The position numbers and the translations under genes were made by a program. The notes beneath the pieces were generated by a model. That model saw nothing but the letters and a program-made list of their open reading frames with translations, had not been told where the DNA came from and ran no database searches. Positions 10,825 to 21,902 of a DNA stretch of 64,000 nucleotides are shown here, one piece after another. The stretch is taken from contig OZ024884.1 in assembly GCA_964017185.1 (NCBI GenBank), forward strand, positions 11,757,548-11,821,547. Reading direction: 5' to 3'. Every line of letters begins with the position of its first letter. Position 1 is the stretch's first letter. This stretch comes from Rugalucina vietnamica. Its lineage: Eukaryota; Mollusca; Bivalvia; Lucinida; Lucinidae.

Positions 10825-10830
10825 GTAAGA
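10825..10830 (+). other. Splice donor inside gag
   Basis: ACAA/GTAAGA matches the donor consensus. The same GTAAGAAAATG is kept in the gag at 27531. In the copy at 35782-37108 the sequence up to ACAA is joined directly to GCATG of env, showing that this donor was used. In gag the intron would run 10825-13313. Confidence 0.8.
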
Positions 10831-11740
10831 AAATGAGCTTTACAATTAAATTAGATAAATTTCACGGCAAAGGCACTGAGGATACCAAGTCCTGGCTCAT
10901 GCAGTTTGCTCAATATTCATCATGCTATGGTCTTGATGATGCAACAAAAGCAAACGTGTTCTCGTTTCATCTACAAGACCATGCTAGAATATGGTATAAT
11001 TCATTGTCTGAATCCACACGAAATAGCTGGACAGCATTAGAAGCTGCTTTTAAATCCAGATTTATAGAAGATAAGGACACACTTGATCTATCAATCCTGC
11101 AGATTAGCCAGTCAGTCAACGAATCCGTCCTAGAATATGCAGTGAAATTCGTCAAATAGTTATAAACAAAGAACCAAAAAAATTTGCTGACTTAAGGCGC
11201 TATGCTACCACAGCTGAAAAGTCGATTACATCACCAATAAGCTCTATCCAGTCGTTGCATGATACCATGATAAACGAAATCCAAACCCTCAAGGACCAAA
11301 TACAAACAATAAATTCATCAATGACCTCAACTCAAAATGTTCAATCATTGCCAACTGTAAACCAAATCATGACTGATGATGAAAATGACTTTTACAAATT
11401 TCAAAATTCACAGCCATCACGGTACAGACCAGCACAATATGTGCCACGTGTTGTTCCACAACAACAAACACGACCAAATACATATCGGCAGCAATATCAG
11501 CCACGAAATTTCCAAAGGTATCAAACACCAAATTACAACAATTATGTGCCTCAACCACCACCGACCAGGCCGACATACAGGCCCCAACAGACAAACAACA
11601 CTCCCACTTTTCATTGCCCAAACTGTGGGGATGTTTCATGCAATGACCGCAGGTTTTGTCGTGCGCGCTCAAAGCGTTGTAATACATGCCAACGTATAGG
11701 TCATTTCAGCTCAATGTGCTTGGCAGCCCGTCCATCAAAA

Positions 11741-11746
11741 TGACTA
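11741..11746 (+). other. Possible readthrough stop (UGA CUA) between gag and protease
   Basis: A single in-frame TGA is followed by CTA, a context known to be leaky, and the same frame stays open downstream through the protease. Gag-Pro linkage by stop-codon readthrough is known in gammaretroviruses. Decay of an ordinary sense codon is the alternative. Confidence 0.4.
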
Positions 11747-12265
11747 TTATCCAACACAGCCAGTATTAGTACCTTACCTATGAACAAAAATCTAATACCC
11801 GTATCATTCCCAAATTTAACAACACCAATTCCTAGTATGATAGATTCAGGCGCTGATTTGTCTTGCTGCAGTAAGGCACATTTTCACAGGTTAGGGTACA
11901 CAATGAAAGACCTTCATAAGCCAGACATACAGTATATCAAAGGAGCAGGAGGTGGAATTCGTACAATTTTAGGGCAAATCTCTATACCACTCAAAATTGC
12001 AGACGTCGAATTACTGCATCGTTTCTATATTATTGAGCAACTAAACTATTCTTGTATTTTGGGATTTGACTTTCTGCACCAAAACAAGGTGAAAATATCC
12101 TACGAGGATAATACAGTAACAATAAATCACCAAGACCGACAGGTAGAAATTAACAGCCAAATAGCAAGGCTAGGCTACGTGAAAACTGTACCATTCCTGC
12201 TGGGACGATCCGCACAGTTGAAATTCATGTTCCTTGCTCCTCTGATAGACCAGATAAATTCTTGA
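11744..12265 (+). pseudogene. pro: Retroviral-type aspartic protease
   Basis: MIDSGADLSCC (~11837-11869) is the D-S/T-G active-site loop, and ILGFDFL (~12056-12076) is the conserved ILG(F/R)DxL block of retropepsins. It lies in the same frame as the gag zinc knuckles. Near 12183 the coding sense moves by one base into the RT frame: the sequence TIPAGTIRTVEIHV only reads in the second frame. It would cleave the Gag-Pol polyprotein. Confidence 0.85.
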
Positions 12266-13073
12266 TTCTAACACCATCAAGCAAGCTAAATGACCTGCAA
12301 ATATGTATGTTGGAATGTATGGTTGCACCAGTCCATAACAGAGCATGGATACAAATAGCCAACTTTACTTCTGAACCAATACAAATATACAAAAGAACTC
12401 CTGTTGCAAATATTGAGTTCATCAAGGCAACTGACTTTTCCCAGGTACAAAGAAACGCTGCCAAAACAGCCAATGTTTGCTATCTTAACAAAACAAATGC
12501 TGACATGATGCCATTAACCTCTGATACTCCAAACAGTGTTTCAAAACCACCACAAGAGCTCAGCTTTGACCTAAGCAGCTCGAATCTCACATGCAATGAA
12601 AAAGAACGATTAATGGCTTTGTTGCACGAATATTCAGACTGCTTTTCGAACTCTTTGAGCGACATAGGCAAAACTTCATTGCTATCATCCACAATAGAAA
12701 CAAAAGACGAAATTCCAGTCCGTTCTAGGCCTTACAAAACATCTCCTGAAATGAAGGCCGCAATTGAAGAGAAGGTTCAAGAACTACTTGACAGCGATAT
12801 TATTGAATACAGCAATAGTAAATTTAGCTCACCGATGCTGCTGGTCAAAAAGCCAAATGGCACTTACCGCCTTGTCGTTGACTACAGAAAACTGAATGAG
12901 AAAATCAAAGATGTTGCATTTCCATTGCCACTCATATCTGACATTGTCAAATTGGCACAAACAAAAGCAAATACTTCAGTTTCTTAGATTTATCAAGTAG
13001 CTTTTTCCAAGTACAGGAAAACGAAAACAATACCATGACAAAGATGCCTTATGCCATCATGCCAACATATTAA
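12183..13073 (+). pseudogene. pol: Reverse transcriptase, N-terminal half (truncated)
   Basis: The linker and RT fingers read VRSRPYKTSPEMK, SPMLLVKKPNGTYRLVVDYR and KLNE, the diagnostic Ty3/Gypsy block, in one frame to 12987. After a 1-nt frameshift at ~12975, FSFLDLSSSFFQVQ (RT motif A with its catalytic Asp) continues to a stop at 13071-13073. Motif C (YxDD), RNase H and integrase are absent, so the enzyme cannot be functional. The upstream domain and the LVxKKPNGxxRLVVDYRKLN block separate it from BEL, Copia and non-LTR RTs. Confidence 0.88.
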
Positions 13074-13315
13074 TTGAAGCTATATTGTAATAACGTCCTT
13101 GAAGTTATGCTTTATTGTTTTTAAGAAATACGAAATATATATACATAAACATATCGTTATAATAATTTGTGTGCACACATATACTATATTGGTACAGAAT
13201 AAACGTAGCATACCGAATCATGGGACCTTTGATTTTAAATATAAAACGTACAATTACGACAAAATTTCAAAATTCATAAAAATCATGCAGGAAGTTTTTT
13301 TTTCTCGTTTTAGGC
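13074..13315 (+). other. Residual intron end with env splice acceptor
   Basis: A short AT-rich remnant lies between truncated pol and env. The run TTTTTTTTTCTCGTTTTAG ends at 13313, then GC and the env ATG at 13316. The spliced copy near 36459 begins exactly with this GC, which validates the acceptor. Confidence 0.75.
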
Positions 13316-14622
13316 ATGAGGGTCCTACGATTCGTGCTTGCTTTGATTCTGATGACATCTGCAATCTCCGCTGAAAATGCCATTAAACAACACATCAATT
13401 TCGGAACGACGTTTTCTCCACGAGGGAAAATTTCCTTCTCCACCGAGGCATGGAAACATAGCTTCCTGATTGACTTGGGAAAGCCATTCCATATCCCTGC
13501 ATTTAAGATTTGTCCAATCAACACACGATCCATAAACATAAGTGTTTGTGCAGCAAAAAATAGGCTTGCCTTTGCTGTCAATGCAATACGTACGGAGCTG
13601 GGACATAATATAAATGACACTGTCAAATTATTAGAACAGCTATTACCTAACACAGAATTACCAAGTGTTGAAACCAAGCGTAAACGTGCCTTGTTCCCAT
13701 TTTTAGGGTCCATCATACATGATATCACTGGACTAAGTGATAAAGAAGAAATGGAACAAGTACAAGGACAAATAAACCTCCTTAAAAAGGCATTTCTCAA
13801 AGAACTAGTAAAAATGCATTCGGAAGTGCCAAGAGCACTTCTATTCGAGGTAAATCCTATTCACAGAAAGACTAAATCTACAGTCAATATTTCTCTTCCT
13901 CCCGGTTTTGATCATAGTGATGTGTTTAAATTTTTGCATATATTGCAGACAGAAGAAACTTTCCCTTTGATCATTATGATAAACCAAGGTTTATCCATGC
14001 ATACCATATTCACTTTTGCAGATTACTTCATTGTAGACGGTTTCACCAGGTATTATATTCTTACAATTTCCGCAATTTAACCTTTACAACTGAGTATTTA
14101 CAACCTCTTATAACATATTACGGATTCAATCACCCAACGACATATAAGTTTATAATCAAGTTATGTATGATGTATTATACACCACCATATGTACTAGCTA
14201 ACCTCCTCGTCTCACCTAATGCTTATGACCGTGTTGGTCGTTTTCAAATATCACCAATAGTTATCTGTTAAAATAAATACAGGAATCGCGGGACAGATAT
14301 ATACAGAAAGGATCAAACAGTTGATCACTGTTTTAACTGTGATAAACGCGAAACTGGACGTGAACCCCCTCTTTATAACCCACTAATACGTCACAAAAAG
14401 GTCCCCCTTTTCCCTGAGTGTTGTGGTCAACACATGCATGTTCTGAAGAAATTTTCTTGGGGAAGGATTAAATTCATCGACTGTTCCTGTTGTAATTACC
14501 AATGCAGATATCCTGCTAAAAAGCTCTATCAATTTTATTGTATCAGACGAATTAAAATGAATCCTTGTCCTCCAGAAATTTTGTTATGTTATAATATTTT
14601 GGAAACTGAACTTACACATTAG
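13316..14622 (+). pseudogene. env: Envelope-like glycoprotein fused to accessory zinc protein (frameshifted)
   Basis: The ORF opens with a 19-residue hydrophobic signal peptide. An ectodomain with FxxTEAWKHSFLIDLG-type sequence, conserved cysteines and NIS/NDT sequons follows. The furin-type KRKR (residues 121-124, nt 13676-13687) precedes a hydrophobic ALFPFLGSII segment. Cleavage site plus adjoining fusion-peptide-like stretch resembles errantivirus Env and baculovirus F proteins; family membership is inferred from layout. After residue ~159 the sequence becomes the accessory domain also seen in 5209-6468. A 1-nt loss near 14044 ends the frame at 14080, and there is a further stop near 14268. 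The cysteine-rich tail resumes at 14434-14622. Confidence 0.65.
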
Positions 14623-15296
14623 CGTGCATGCCGCCTTTTTACCTGCATCATGCATATATATATATTGTGATAATTGATATACATTTTGCTAGTGTTCATG
14701 AATAATTATGTTATACTTGCTGGCACACAATTGATTGTGCAATAATAGGTATGATAAAGTCTTATTCTTTCATGAGCTACGTATAATGATTATTACAATA
14801 ATGAATTTATTTGCATTGTACATTGTTTATCACATTTTTGTGGTATTTGCTATTACATGATTGTATACAATATTCAAATCCCTTTGATATGCTTGTATTC
14901 ATGTTTGTTTCATTACTTTTCGAACATCTTTCTGTAACAATGATGTTGTCTAGTAAATACATCAGTGGCACAGGACTTCCATTGATCATTTTATAGAACT
15001 TTCAATATAATGCAAATATTAGATTACCCATGATTGTTCTTAGCATTCGGCGATTGTTGCACTCTCGTTAAATAATATTACTCGTGTTTTATATTAATAT
15101 TGATTTCTTTCGCAAAATAATTGTGCGGACGAACGTGCACATGTTGTCATTTGCGTTCTACTTTATTCTGTCATTTAATTACAATATAACGCTGTGGGTA
15201 TTTCAAATTCAAAAGTCACCAGGTAAAGATTTACACAGAAAACTTATCATTCATTCTGCCTCGGGGTCTCGGCAAATTTAGGGGGCGTGGAATATT
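14623..15296 (+). mobile_element. 3' untranslated part and polypurine-like tract of provirus B
   Basis: Nearly identical to 6469-7133, including a small insertion near 14850 (CTATTACATGATTG). GGGGGCGTGG at 15281-15290 precedes the LTR and could prime plus-strand synthesis. Confidence 0.6.
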
Positions 15297-15998
15297 TGTC
15301 AGGACGGAAAAAACATTAACAACTGTTCTTATTACAAGCCAAGTTCATTCAGTATAAACAACATAGAAATCTATTACCTGGCTTGCGTAAGATTAACATG
15401 TTTCTCTCTCATGAAACTATTTCATTCATAAATCCAGCAGACGATACCAGTAGAAATGATCAGGCCTTATGTAGAAGTAAGTCAAGCGTATTAGCTACCA
15501 GAATCATGGGATGGATGTGTGGCTCAACCTGGGCGATCTCAGTTGTAAAGCTGCCATCGTCTCGTTGAGTTATACATTTGTTCCCTCTGATTTCAGGTAA
15601 GCTGATATTATATTTTATATAAATAATTTCAATTGATTATTACTTGAAAATCCATGAAAGTAACAATAAAATAGAATACAGTATTTTAGCTTAATTATGC
15701 AATTTCTGATATTCCTAATTTGCATGTATTTAGTAAACTTGTTGAATTTTGTATGTTAGTAAATAATTTAAAGATTTACATGTGAATATACTTTAATGCT
15801 GAATATAGGTTAAACAATATAGTATTCGACTGTTCATGCCATGCTCATTAAATTCATGTTCACCATTGAATAAAGAGTTGTAAAGCTGCCATCGTCTCGT
15901 TGAGTTATACATCTGTTCCCTCTGATTTTAGGCCATATGAAACGAATAGAAACGAGTCCACATTACAACAGATCCCGTCCCCCATATCTTCGCGATAT
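15297..15998 (+). mobile_element. 3' LTR of provirus B
   Basis: Starts TGTCAGGACGG and ends GCGATAT. The intron-like segment is 15597-15931 (CAG/GTAAGC to TTTTAG/G). It is followed by CCATAGAAGAGAG, an accessory-gene fragment. Confidence 0.75.
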
Positions 15999-17299
15999 TC
16001 CATAGAAGAGAGACGAAAGACTGGTTAAAAGAAGACGTTCTTCTGAGGAGTATGTGGCTCTCAATCAGCACTATATTCACAATTGCAGATGTCTTTATGG
16101 TGGATAGTATCCATCAAGAATGTTATGGGTTGATGCATTCTAGTTATGGACTATTCTATATGATTCAAACGTGTACAAATTGTTTATAAGGTGTGTTTTG
16201 GTGTGTAATTTATCTTTTGTATGTTTTGGTATATTTAAAACCTGCTTTTGTACATGTATGTTTTAGTACTGTTATCGTTGCGATTTGAAATGCTGCTATG
16301 TCACCGAAACGAATCAGAACCCCTTAAACTACCCAGTCTTCCAGGAACGACACAAACGTCGAAATGGAGGGAGACAAAAGGACCGAGAGACGAAAGACCT
16401 TAAAAATATTTCAGTGCGTTTATAAGACCTGCATGTACCAATGTTTGGGTATGTTATCGCTGCATTTGCGAGCAGCTATATTTTGGTGTGTAATTTTATT
16501 TGTCTTTTATATTCGTTGGAATATTTCAAACTTGCTTTTATATGTTTTAAGGGACCAAGTAGGATAAAATTCAGTTAAAGAGTATTTATATGATATATTA
16601 ATTCAAGCCTATTACCAACCCTATTTAATCACAGATGTCCTTGTATTGCAATTCCAAGCGGCCAGAGTTGCGCTTGAACGCTTAGAAAGCCAACTTTTGA
16701 TACGACAGTCAAACTATACCCACATCCGAACGCTACTTTATCGCAACCAATATATTAAAGACCTCAACCATAGGCGCCCTTATCTATTCAGAGAAATTCC
16801 TGTAACCCAAGTTACAGGACTTTAATGCACATTATATTAGAATTTTATTTAGAAAAAAAGACATAAGCTGTGTGTGCATAGCAATTGAACCTTCTTTCTC
16901 ACGATAACTAACTCAAACACCTAAAGATTCTTTTCTGCTTAAAAACGAAAGTAACAATTATATCATTTGTAAGTTGTATTTCCCGTTAATCAAATACAAT
17001 TTATTGCAGTATCGGACTATTTTAAAGCATAAGCTAAGGTTCATCAAGTGAAGGAGGGTGATGCATTTAAGATTACTTTTCCATTTTGTCTTATGCTTTA
17101 CAAAACGCTGAACCTTATTTACGTGTATTAATTATGCCATGAAGATTTTTTTTTGTATTTTTACACATTATTTTCAAGCAAACAGTATCTTCACAGAATT
17201 ATCAGATTTTAGTGATGATTTAAAATATGAACCACATTATCTGAAGATACTAAGTAAATATCGTGGATTGTCAGGCCTCCTCACAAATTAATTCCTACA
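15999..17299 (+). pseudogene. Accessory gene P/RING family, second copy (5' part)
   Basis: Collinear with 7836-9126 at very high identity, as part of the 8.16-kb duplication. It includes the accessory middle fragment (to ~16300), the PYLFREIP-bearing frame (~16600-16825) and the DYFxV exon (~17160-17290). It is interrupted at 17300 by a 4,059-bp insertion; the remainder is 21359-21902. Confidence 0.55.
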
Positions 17300-17445
17300 A
17301 TAGTTGGCCTCCCAAGCCCCCCAAATATTTTTCTGTTGGCATTTTTGAGTACATTTTGGCATCCATGCCTAATGTGTACCTTAATGTGTAACAATACACG
17401 CTAGGGTGGATGCCAAGTCTGAAAATGCCCCAGAGTCCCAAAAAT

Positions 17446-17458
17446 AGGTCAAAGGTCA
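17446..17458 (+). promoter_or_regulatory. Perfect DR1 nuclear-receptor motif in the left terminus
   Basis: AGGTCAAAGGTCA is two AGGTCA half-sites spaced by one base, the consensus for RXR/HNF4-type receptors. Function is not shown. Further copies lie at 17609-17621 and inverted at 21193-21205. Confidence 0.5.
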
Positions 17459-17608
17459 ACTAAGTGCAAAATTTGAGATATTTCAACATTGTAGCACTAT
17501 CTTATGAAATATTTTCATTTTTGTTTGTAAAACAAAGCCCCAAATTACATGTTATGCATATGTATGGTGTAATCAGTTACAATTGTTACAACAAAGTAAT
17601 GCAGATTA

Positions 17609-17621
17609 AGGTCAAAGGTCA
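17609..17621 (+). promoter_or_regulatory. Perfect DR1 nuclear-receptor motif, second copy
   Basis: AGGTCAAAGGTCA again, 163 bases from the first copy, in a diverged subterminal repeat unit. Confidence 0.45.
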
Positions 17622-17789
17622 ATTTAGTGCAAAAAATGTTTATTTTCATGCCCTTTTACAATTGCCTGTATAAACATCAGTGTCAGTGGTATTCTGATGG
17701 AGATAAAGTTCTTTTAGGTTCTTTTTGTATCAATTGTGTATAGAATATGATCGTAGCAATCATTTGATACCAATTATAGCTATCTGCAG

Positions 17790-20060
17790 CTTTTGGTTGC
17801 TGAGATATTGTCAATTTTATTGATACACTCCCCTGTATTTGTCTGTGTTTTTTCTCTGATATCTTAAGTTTTCTTAATTTTTTTGCAACGGGATAGTCAG
17901 CTTGGTCATATATATTATTACATATTTATACATTATTGTCATAACAATCATTTGGTACCAATTTCAGATCTCTAGGACTTATGGTTGCTAAGATATTAAC
18001 GTTTCCATGGGTATACCCCCTCTATTTTTCTGTGATTTTTATCAAATATTTTAAGTTTTCATCAATATTCAAACAACAAGAAAGTCAAACTATTCATTTG
18101 TCTTATCTCATGTTTACAGAACATTATCATAGCAATTATTTTATATCAATTTCACCTCTCTAGAACTTTTGGTTGCTAAGTTATAGAACATTTTGTTGGT
18201 ATACCCCATCCACTTTTCTGTGGTTTTTCACTAGTATTTAAAATTTTTATCAATATTCGAAAAACAAGAAAGTCAGAATGTTTGTGTGTCTCACAACATA
18301 GTTATAGAATATTATCCTAGCAATCATTTGATACCAATTTCAGTTCTCTAGAGCTTTTGGTCACTGAGATATTAGCAGTTTTATTTGTATACCCCCTTCG
18401 TTTACCAATGATTTTTCTCCTATATCTTAAGTTTCCTTAAATTTTTGAGAAACAAGATAGTAAGCTTGTTTATATACCTTATCACAAGATTACAGAATAT
18501 TGTCATAGCAACATTTTGATACCAATTTCAGCCCTCTATGACATTTGGTTGCTGAGATATATACGTTTTTGTTGATATACCCCCTCTATTTTTCTGAGAT
18601 TATTATCTAATATTTAAAGGTCTCATCGCTATTCAAAAAACAAGAAAGTCAGTTTATTTATGCGTCTTATCACACTTTTATAGTACATTATTATAGAAAT
18701 TATTTGATACCAATTTCAGCTCTCTAGAGTTTTTGGTCACTGAGATATTAGCAGTTTTATTGGTATACCCCCTTCGTTTGCCACTGATTTTTCTCCTATG
18801 TCTTAAGTTTTCTTAAATATTTGAGACACAAGACAGTCAGCTTGTTTACATACCTTATAACATGGTTATAGAATTTTGTCATAGCAATCATTTGATACCA
18901 ATTTCTGCTCTCTATGGCTGTTGGTTGCTGAGATATATACGTTTCCGTTGGTATACCCCTCTATTTTTCTGAGATTGTTATCTAATATTTAAAGTTCTCA
19001 CCATTAATCCAACAACAAGAAAGTCAGATTATTTATGCATCATATTACATTATTATAGAACATTATTATAGCAATCATTTGATGCATATTTCTGCTCTCT
19101 AGAGCTTTTTGTCATTGAGATATTAGCAATTTTATTGGTATACCCCCTTCGTTTGCCACTGATTTTTCTCCCATATCTTAAGTTTTCTTAAAAAATTGAG
19201 AAGCAAGGAAGTCAGCTTGTTTATAAACCATATTACATGGGTATAGAATATTGTCATAGCAATCATTTGATACCAATTTCTGCTCTCTATGGCTTTTGGT
19301 TGCAGAGATATAAACGTTTCTGTAGGTATAACCCCTCCATTTGCTGTGATTTTTCTCTAATATTATATTCATAAAGATTTCATCAATATTCGAACAAAAC
19401 GAAAGTCTGATTATTTATATATCTTTTTTCATGGTTTTAGAATATTGTAGTAGCAATTATTTGATACCAATTTCTGCTCTCTATGGCTTTTGGTTGCTGA
19501 GCTATAAGCATTTCTGTAGGTAAACCCCCTCCATTGTTCTGTGATTTTTCTCTAATATTGAAAGTTCTCATCAAGATTTGAACCCCAAGAAAGTCACATT
19601 CTTTCTATGTCTTATCACATTGTTATAAACCATTATCATATCAATCATTTGATATAAATTTCAGCTCTCTAGAGTTTTTTGTTGCTGAGATATAAGCAAT
19701 TTTGTTGGTAGACCTTCTTCATTTATCTGTTATTTTTCTCTAATATCTGAAGTTCTCTTTAATATTGAGCATTAAGATAGCCAGTTTGTTTATATATCTC
19801 ATTACAGAGTTATGAACATTGTCATAGCAATCATTTGTTACCAATTTAAGCTCTCTAGGGCTTTTGGTTGACGAAATATAAGCAATTGTGCTGGTATACT
19901 CCATTTTTCTGTGATTTTTTTTCTAATATATAAAGTTCTCATTAATATTTGAACACCAGGAAGTCAGTTTGATATTTAAATCTTATTACATGCTTATCAA
20001 GCATTGTCAAACCAATCATTTGATACAGATTTCTGCTCTCTTAAGGTCTATCAGTAGCCA
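17790..20060 (+). repeat. ~188-bp satellite array inside the insertion
   Basis: The phrase CTTTTGGTTGCTGAGATAT recurs at roughly 17790, 17978, 18165, 18353, 18541, 18729, 18917, 19101, 19297, 19486, 19674 and 19861, i.e. 12 units of ~188 bp. Units at 18353, 18729 and 19101 share a CACTGAGATATTAGC variant and alternate with the other type, suggesting an ancestral ~376-bp dimer. The satellite is confined to the transposon-like insertion. Confidence 0.8.
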
Positions 20061-20829
20061 AGAAACATGTGGTAATATAGGCGTACCACACTACTTCCTC
20101 TGCTTATTAGAGGTGGGGGTGAACACTCTATGATTTTACGTGACACACATGGGCAATAAAGAGATCCTCTGACCAAACTGGCACCCATGGGCATTTGTTC
20201 TAAGGGTGCAAGGTACATCCTATAGATATTCCACCCTAAACCCTTCAAATGGCAATTGATTTTCCCTTTGTATATCTTGATTTTCATCATTTTCATTTAT
20301 ATTCATGAAAATGCAAATGAGATTATTATTATTTAGGCCCATGAGTCATCAACAAATTTGTCAAATAGTATTATTGGTACAAGAACAATAAGCCAAAATG
20401 ATAGTTTAGGCATGACATTAGTTTTTATGGGATAATTGATTTTTAATTGTTTCTTTTTATTCATTTTAAAGTTTTAATGACAATTCATGAATATGCAAAT
20501 TAGATATTTTCCATTACTTATCATAGGAAGAAAGGGCTAAGTCTAAGCTTTAAGATGAGACCAAGTTCAATGGTCTAGGATTACAAATAACTGAGATATA
20601 TTCAATTTTCTATGTGTATCCCCATTATAAAAACGCAAAAAAATGAATATTTAGGGTACTTTAATAGAACATAGCGTAAAATGCAAACGCTTCCACTGGC
20701 AGAAAACAGGGTCTGATAGCTTTTTCAATGTACTTAAACTAGAAAATCATAGTGTAGAAAATTCCCCCCTGGGGGAAGGGGGTATGGGTAGCTAGAAGAC
20801 TATTAGTTATCATAACAGGTTTTGATATT

Positions 20830-21290
20830 TTTGCATTCATATGACTTTTGACCTAATTATGTGACCCAGAGGCAGTTACAGACTGTGACTATACCCATAT
20901 GAGTTAAAACACTTGTCAATGAATAAAATAAGCACATGTTGCCTTTAGTCAGTTCATGTTTGATTTAAGAAATACTTGTTTATTGTAACGGGTGTTTGTT
21001 ATTTTGCACTCATTTGACTTTTGACCTAATTCTGTCACCCAGGAGCATTTACAGTCTTGGCATCCACCTCTATGTCTTTGGACACATGTCAAGGAATGAC
21101 ATGAGTACAAGTTACCTATAATCAGTCCATTATTTTCCAAAACAATAATGTATATTTTCATTTTTACAGATTTTTGCTATTTTGCACTCGTTTGACCTTT
21201 GACCTTGTTCTGTGGCCCAGGGTCATTTACAGACTTGGCATCCACCCGTACGAGTTTGGGCACATGCCAAGGAATATTATGAGCATAGGT
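20830..21290 (+). repeat. Subterminal ~175-bp tandem units
   Basis: Three units share TTTTGCACTCxTTTGAC, GACCCAG/CCCAGG and TTTACAGACTTGGCATCCAC blocks. The last unit is the inverse of the left-terminus sequence around 17400-17460. Confidence 0.6.
21193..21205 (-). promoter_or_regulatory. Perfect DR1 motif in the right terminus
   Basis: TGACCTTTGACCT is the complement of the motif at 17446. It sits at the mirror position in the inverted terminus. Confidence 0.45.
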
Positions 21291-21358
21291 AGAATAATGT
21301 ACTCAAAAATGCCAACAAAACCAAAACTAAGCCACTTTTTTGGATTTGGACTGCCAAG

Positions 21359-21902
21359 TACAAAAAATGAGTGAACATTTTCGAACAACGCCAGATAAAA
21401 TTATAAGAACATTGGGACCCAACTGTAACTTTATACATAAATTGAAAAAAAAAAAAACACTTAAGAGGATCAAAACGCTTCATCGAATTCCATAAATCAG
21501 TTTAAAGGCCAGCATATTTTTTTGTGCCATGAGATCGTTATTTATAGATCATATCAACCTGTAATAGTTAAAGATGCCTTCCTAGCCACCTGTTGTGGCA
21601 ATGCCATCCATACAACATGCATCAATGATTTCAAATCTTTATTTCAATGTCCTCTATGTACGACTGAACTTAATAATGGTCGCGCTAATATAGATGGCCA
21701 AAGCCGCTTTCAATCCATACGAAGAACTATCCATAGAGACCATTTTAATATTCCATTTTCGCATCATCTGTCAGAAGAAACAAAACTAAACCATCCTTTT
21801 ATTCTTAGTTTGCATGTACTTTCTTTGAAATATTACATGGAAGCTATGATTTCCGGGTGGAGAGAGATGCTTGTGTATGACGTCAAGAGTTTTTCATTTT
21901 AA
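21359..21902 (+). pseudogene. Accessory gene family, 3' part with RING-like C-terminus
   Basis: The first 175 bp match 9127-9290. Past the point where the LTR cuts the other copy (21534), the frame 21522-21902 continues with LATCCGNAIHTTC (~21586-21624) and QCPLC (~21646-21660), the second half of a RING-type zinc site. A CH pair near 21527 could supply an earlier ligand. A ~65-residue C-terminal tail without recognised motifs ends in KSFSF and a stop at 21900. The fold resembles C3HC4 RING fingers but the first Cys pair is incomplete. A role as a retroelement accessory protein is inferred from its presence in the duplicated unit. Confidence 0.5.

Larger units (their letters stand above)
10063..11743 (+). 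pseudogene. gag: Gag polyprotein (frameshifted)
   Basis: The ATG at 10063 opens with a YNTRS motif shared with the gags at 26847 (YNLRS) and 35782 (YNTRS). A 32-bp retroposon fragment (10137-10168) interrupts the frame, which resumes at 10168. Next come a proline/threonine-rich region with repeated NQPPPxGTV units (to ~10810) and a capsid-like domain (KLDKFxG, KSWLMQFAQY, ARIWYNSL, ~10840-11150). A 1-nt frameshift at ~11150 moves into a frame carrying FADLRRYATTAE. A Gln/Pro-rich stretch and zinc knuckles follow: CPNCGDVSCNDRRFC and a canonical CCHC (CNTCQRIGHFSSMC, ~11674-11715). The frame ends in a UGA at 11741. It would package genomic RNA in virus-like particles. Confidence 0.85.
9298..15998 (+). 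mobile_element. Provirus B: env-bearing Ty3/Gypsy-like LTR retroelement with deleted pol
   Basis: Two near-identical ~702-bp LTRs (9298-10000 and 15297-15998) enclose a primer-binding-like site, gag, an aspartic protease, the N-terminal half of reverse transcriptase and an env-like ORF, in the order of vertebrate-type and errantivirus-type elements. The catalytic YxDD half of RT, RNase H and integrase are missing between ~13074 and the env acceptor at 13313. Gag and pol carry several frameshifts, so the copy is defective. No clean target-site duplication is visible: the right flank is the same element-derived sequence found after other LTRs, so recombination has rearranged the ends. Confidence 0.8.
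17300..21358. mobile_element. 4,059-bp DNA-transposon-like insertion with satellite core
   Basis: The duplicate locus at 9119-9135 shows the empty site (CCTACAAAAAATGAG). Here TACA is repeated on both sides (17296-17299 and 21359-21362), giving a 4-bp target duplication. The ends are degenerate inverted repeats: TTGGCxxxCCAAxxCC and GTTGGCATTTTTGAGTACAT near both termini, and GGTGGATGCCAAGTCTG inverted at 17405 and 21231. Subterminal tandem units of ~175 bp lie at about 20835-21290. No transposase ORF was found, so it is nonautonomous or decayed; superfamily not assigned. Confidence 0.75.

Noticed and set aside
11367..11699. Long frames on both strands over the gag zinc-knuckle region
   Set aside because: The Cys/His pattern is correct only in the frame starting at 11255; the others are shadows.
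13267..13800. 177-codon minus-strand frame opposite env
   Set aside because: It is the complement of the env-like coding sequence and repeats at 5349-5645 for the same reason. No motif of its own.
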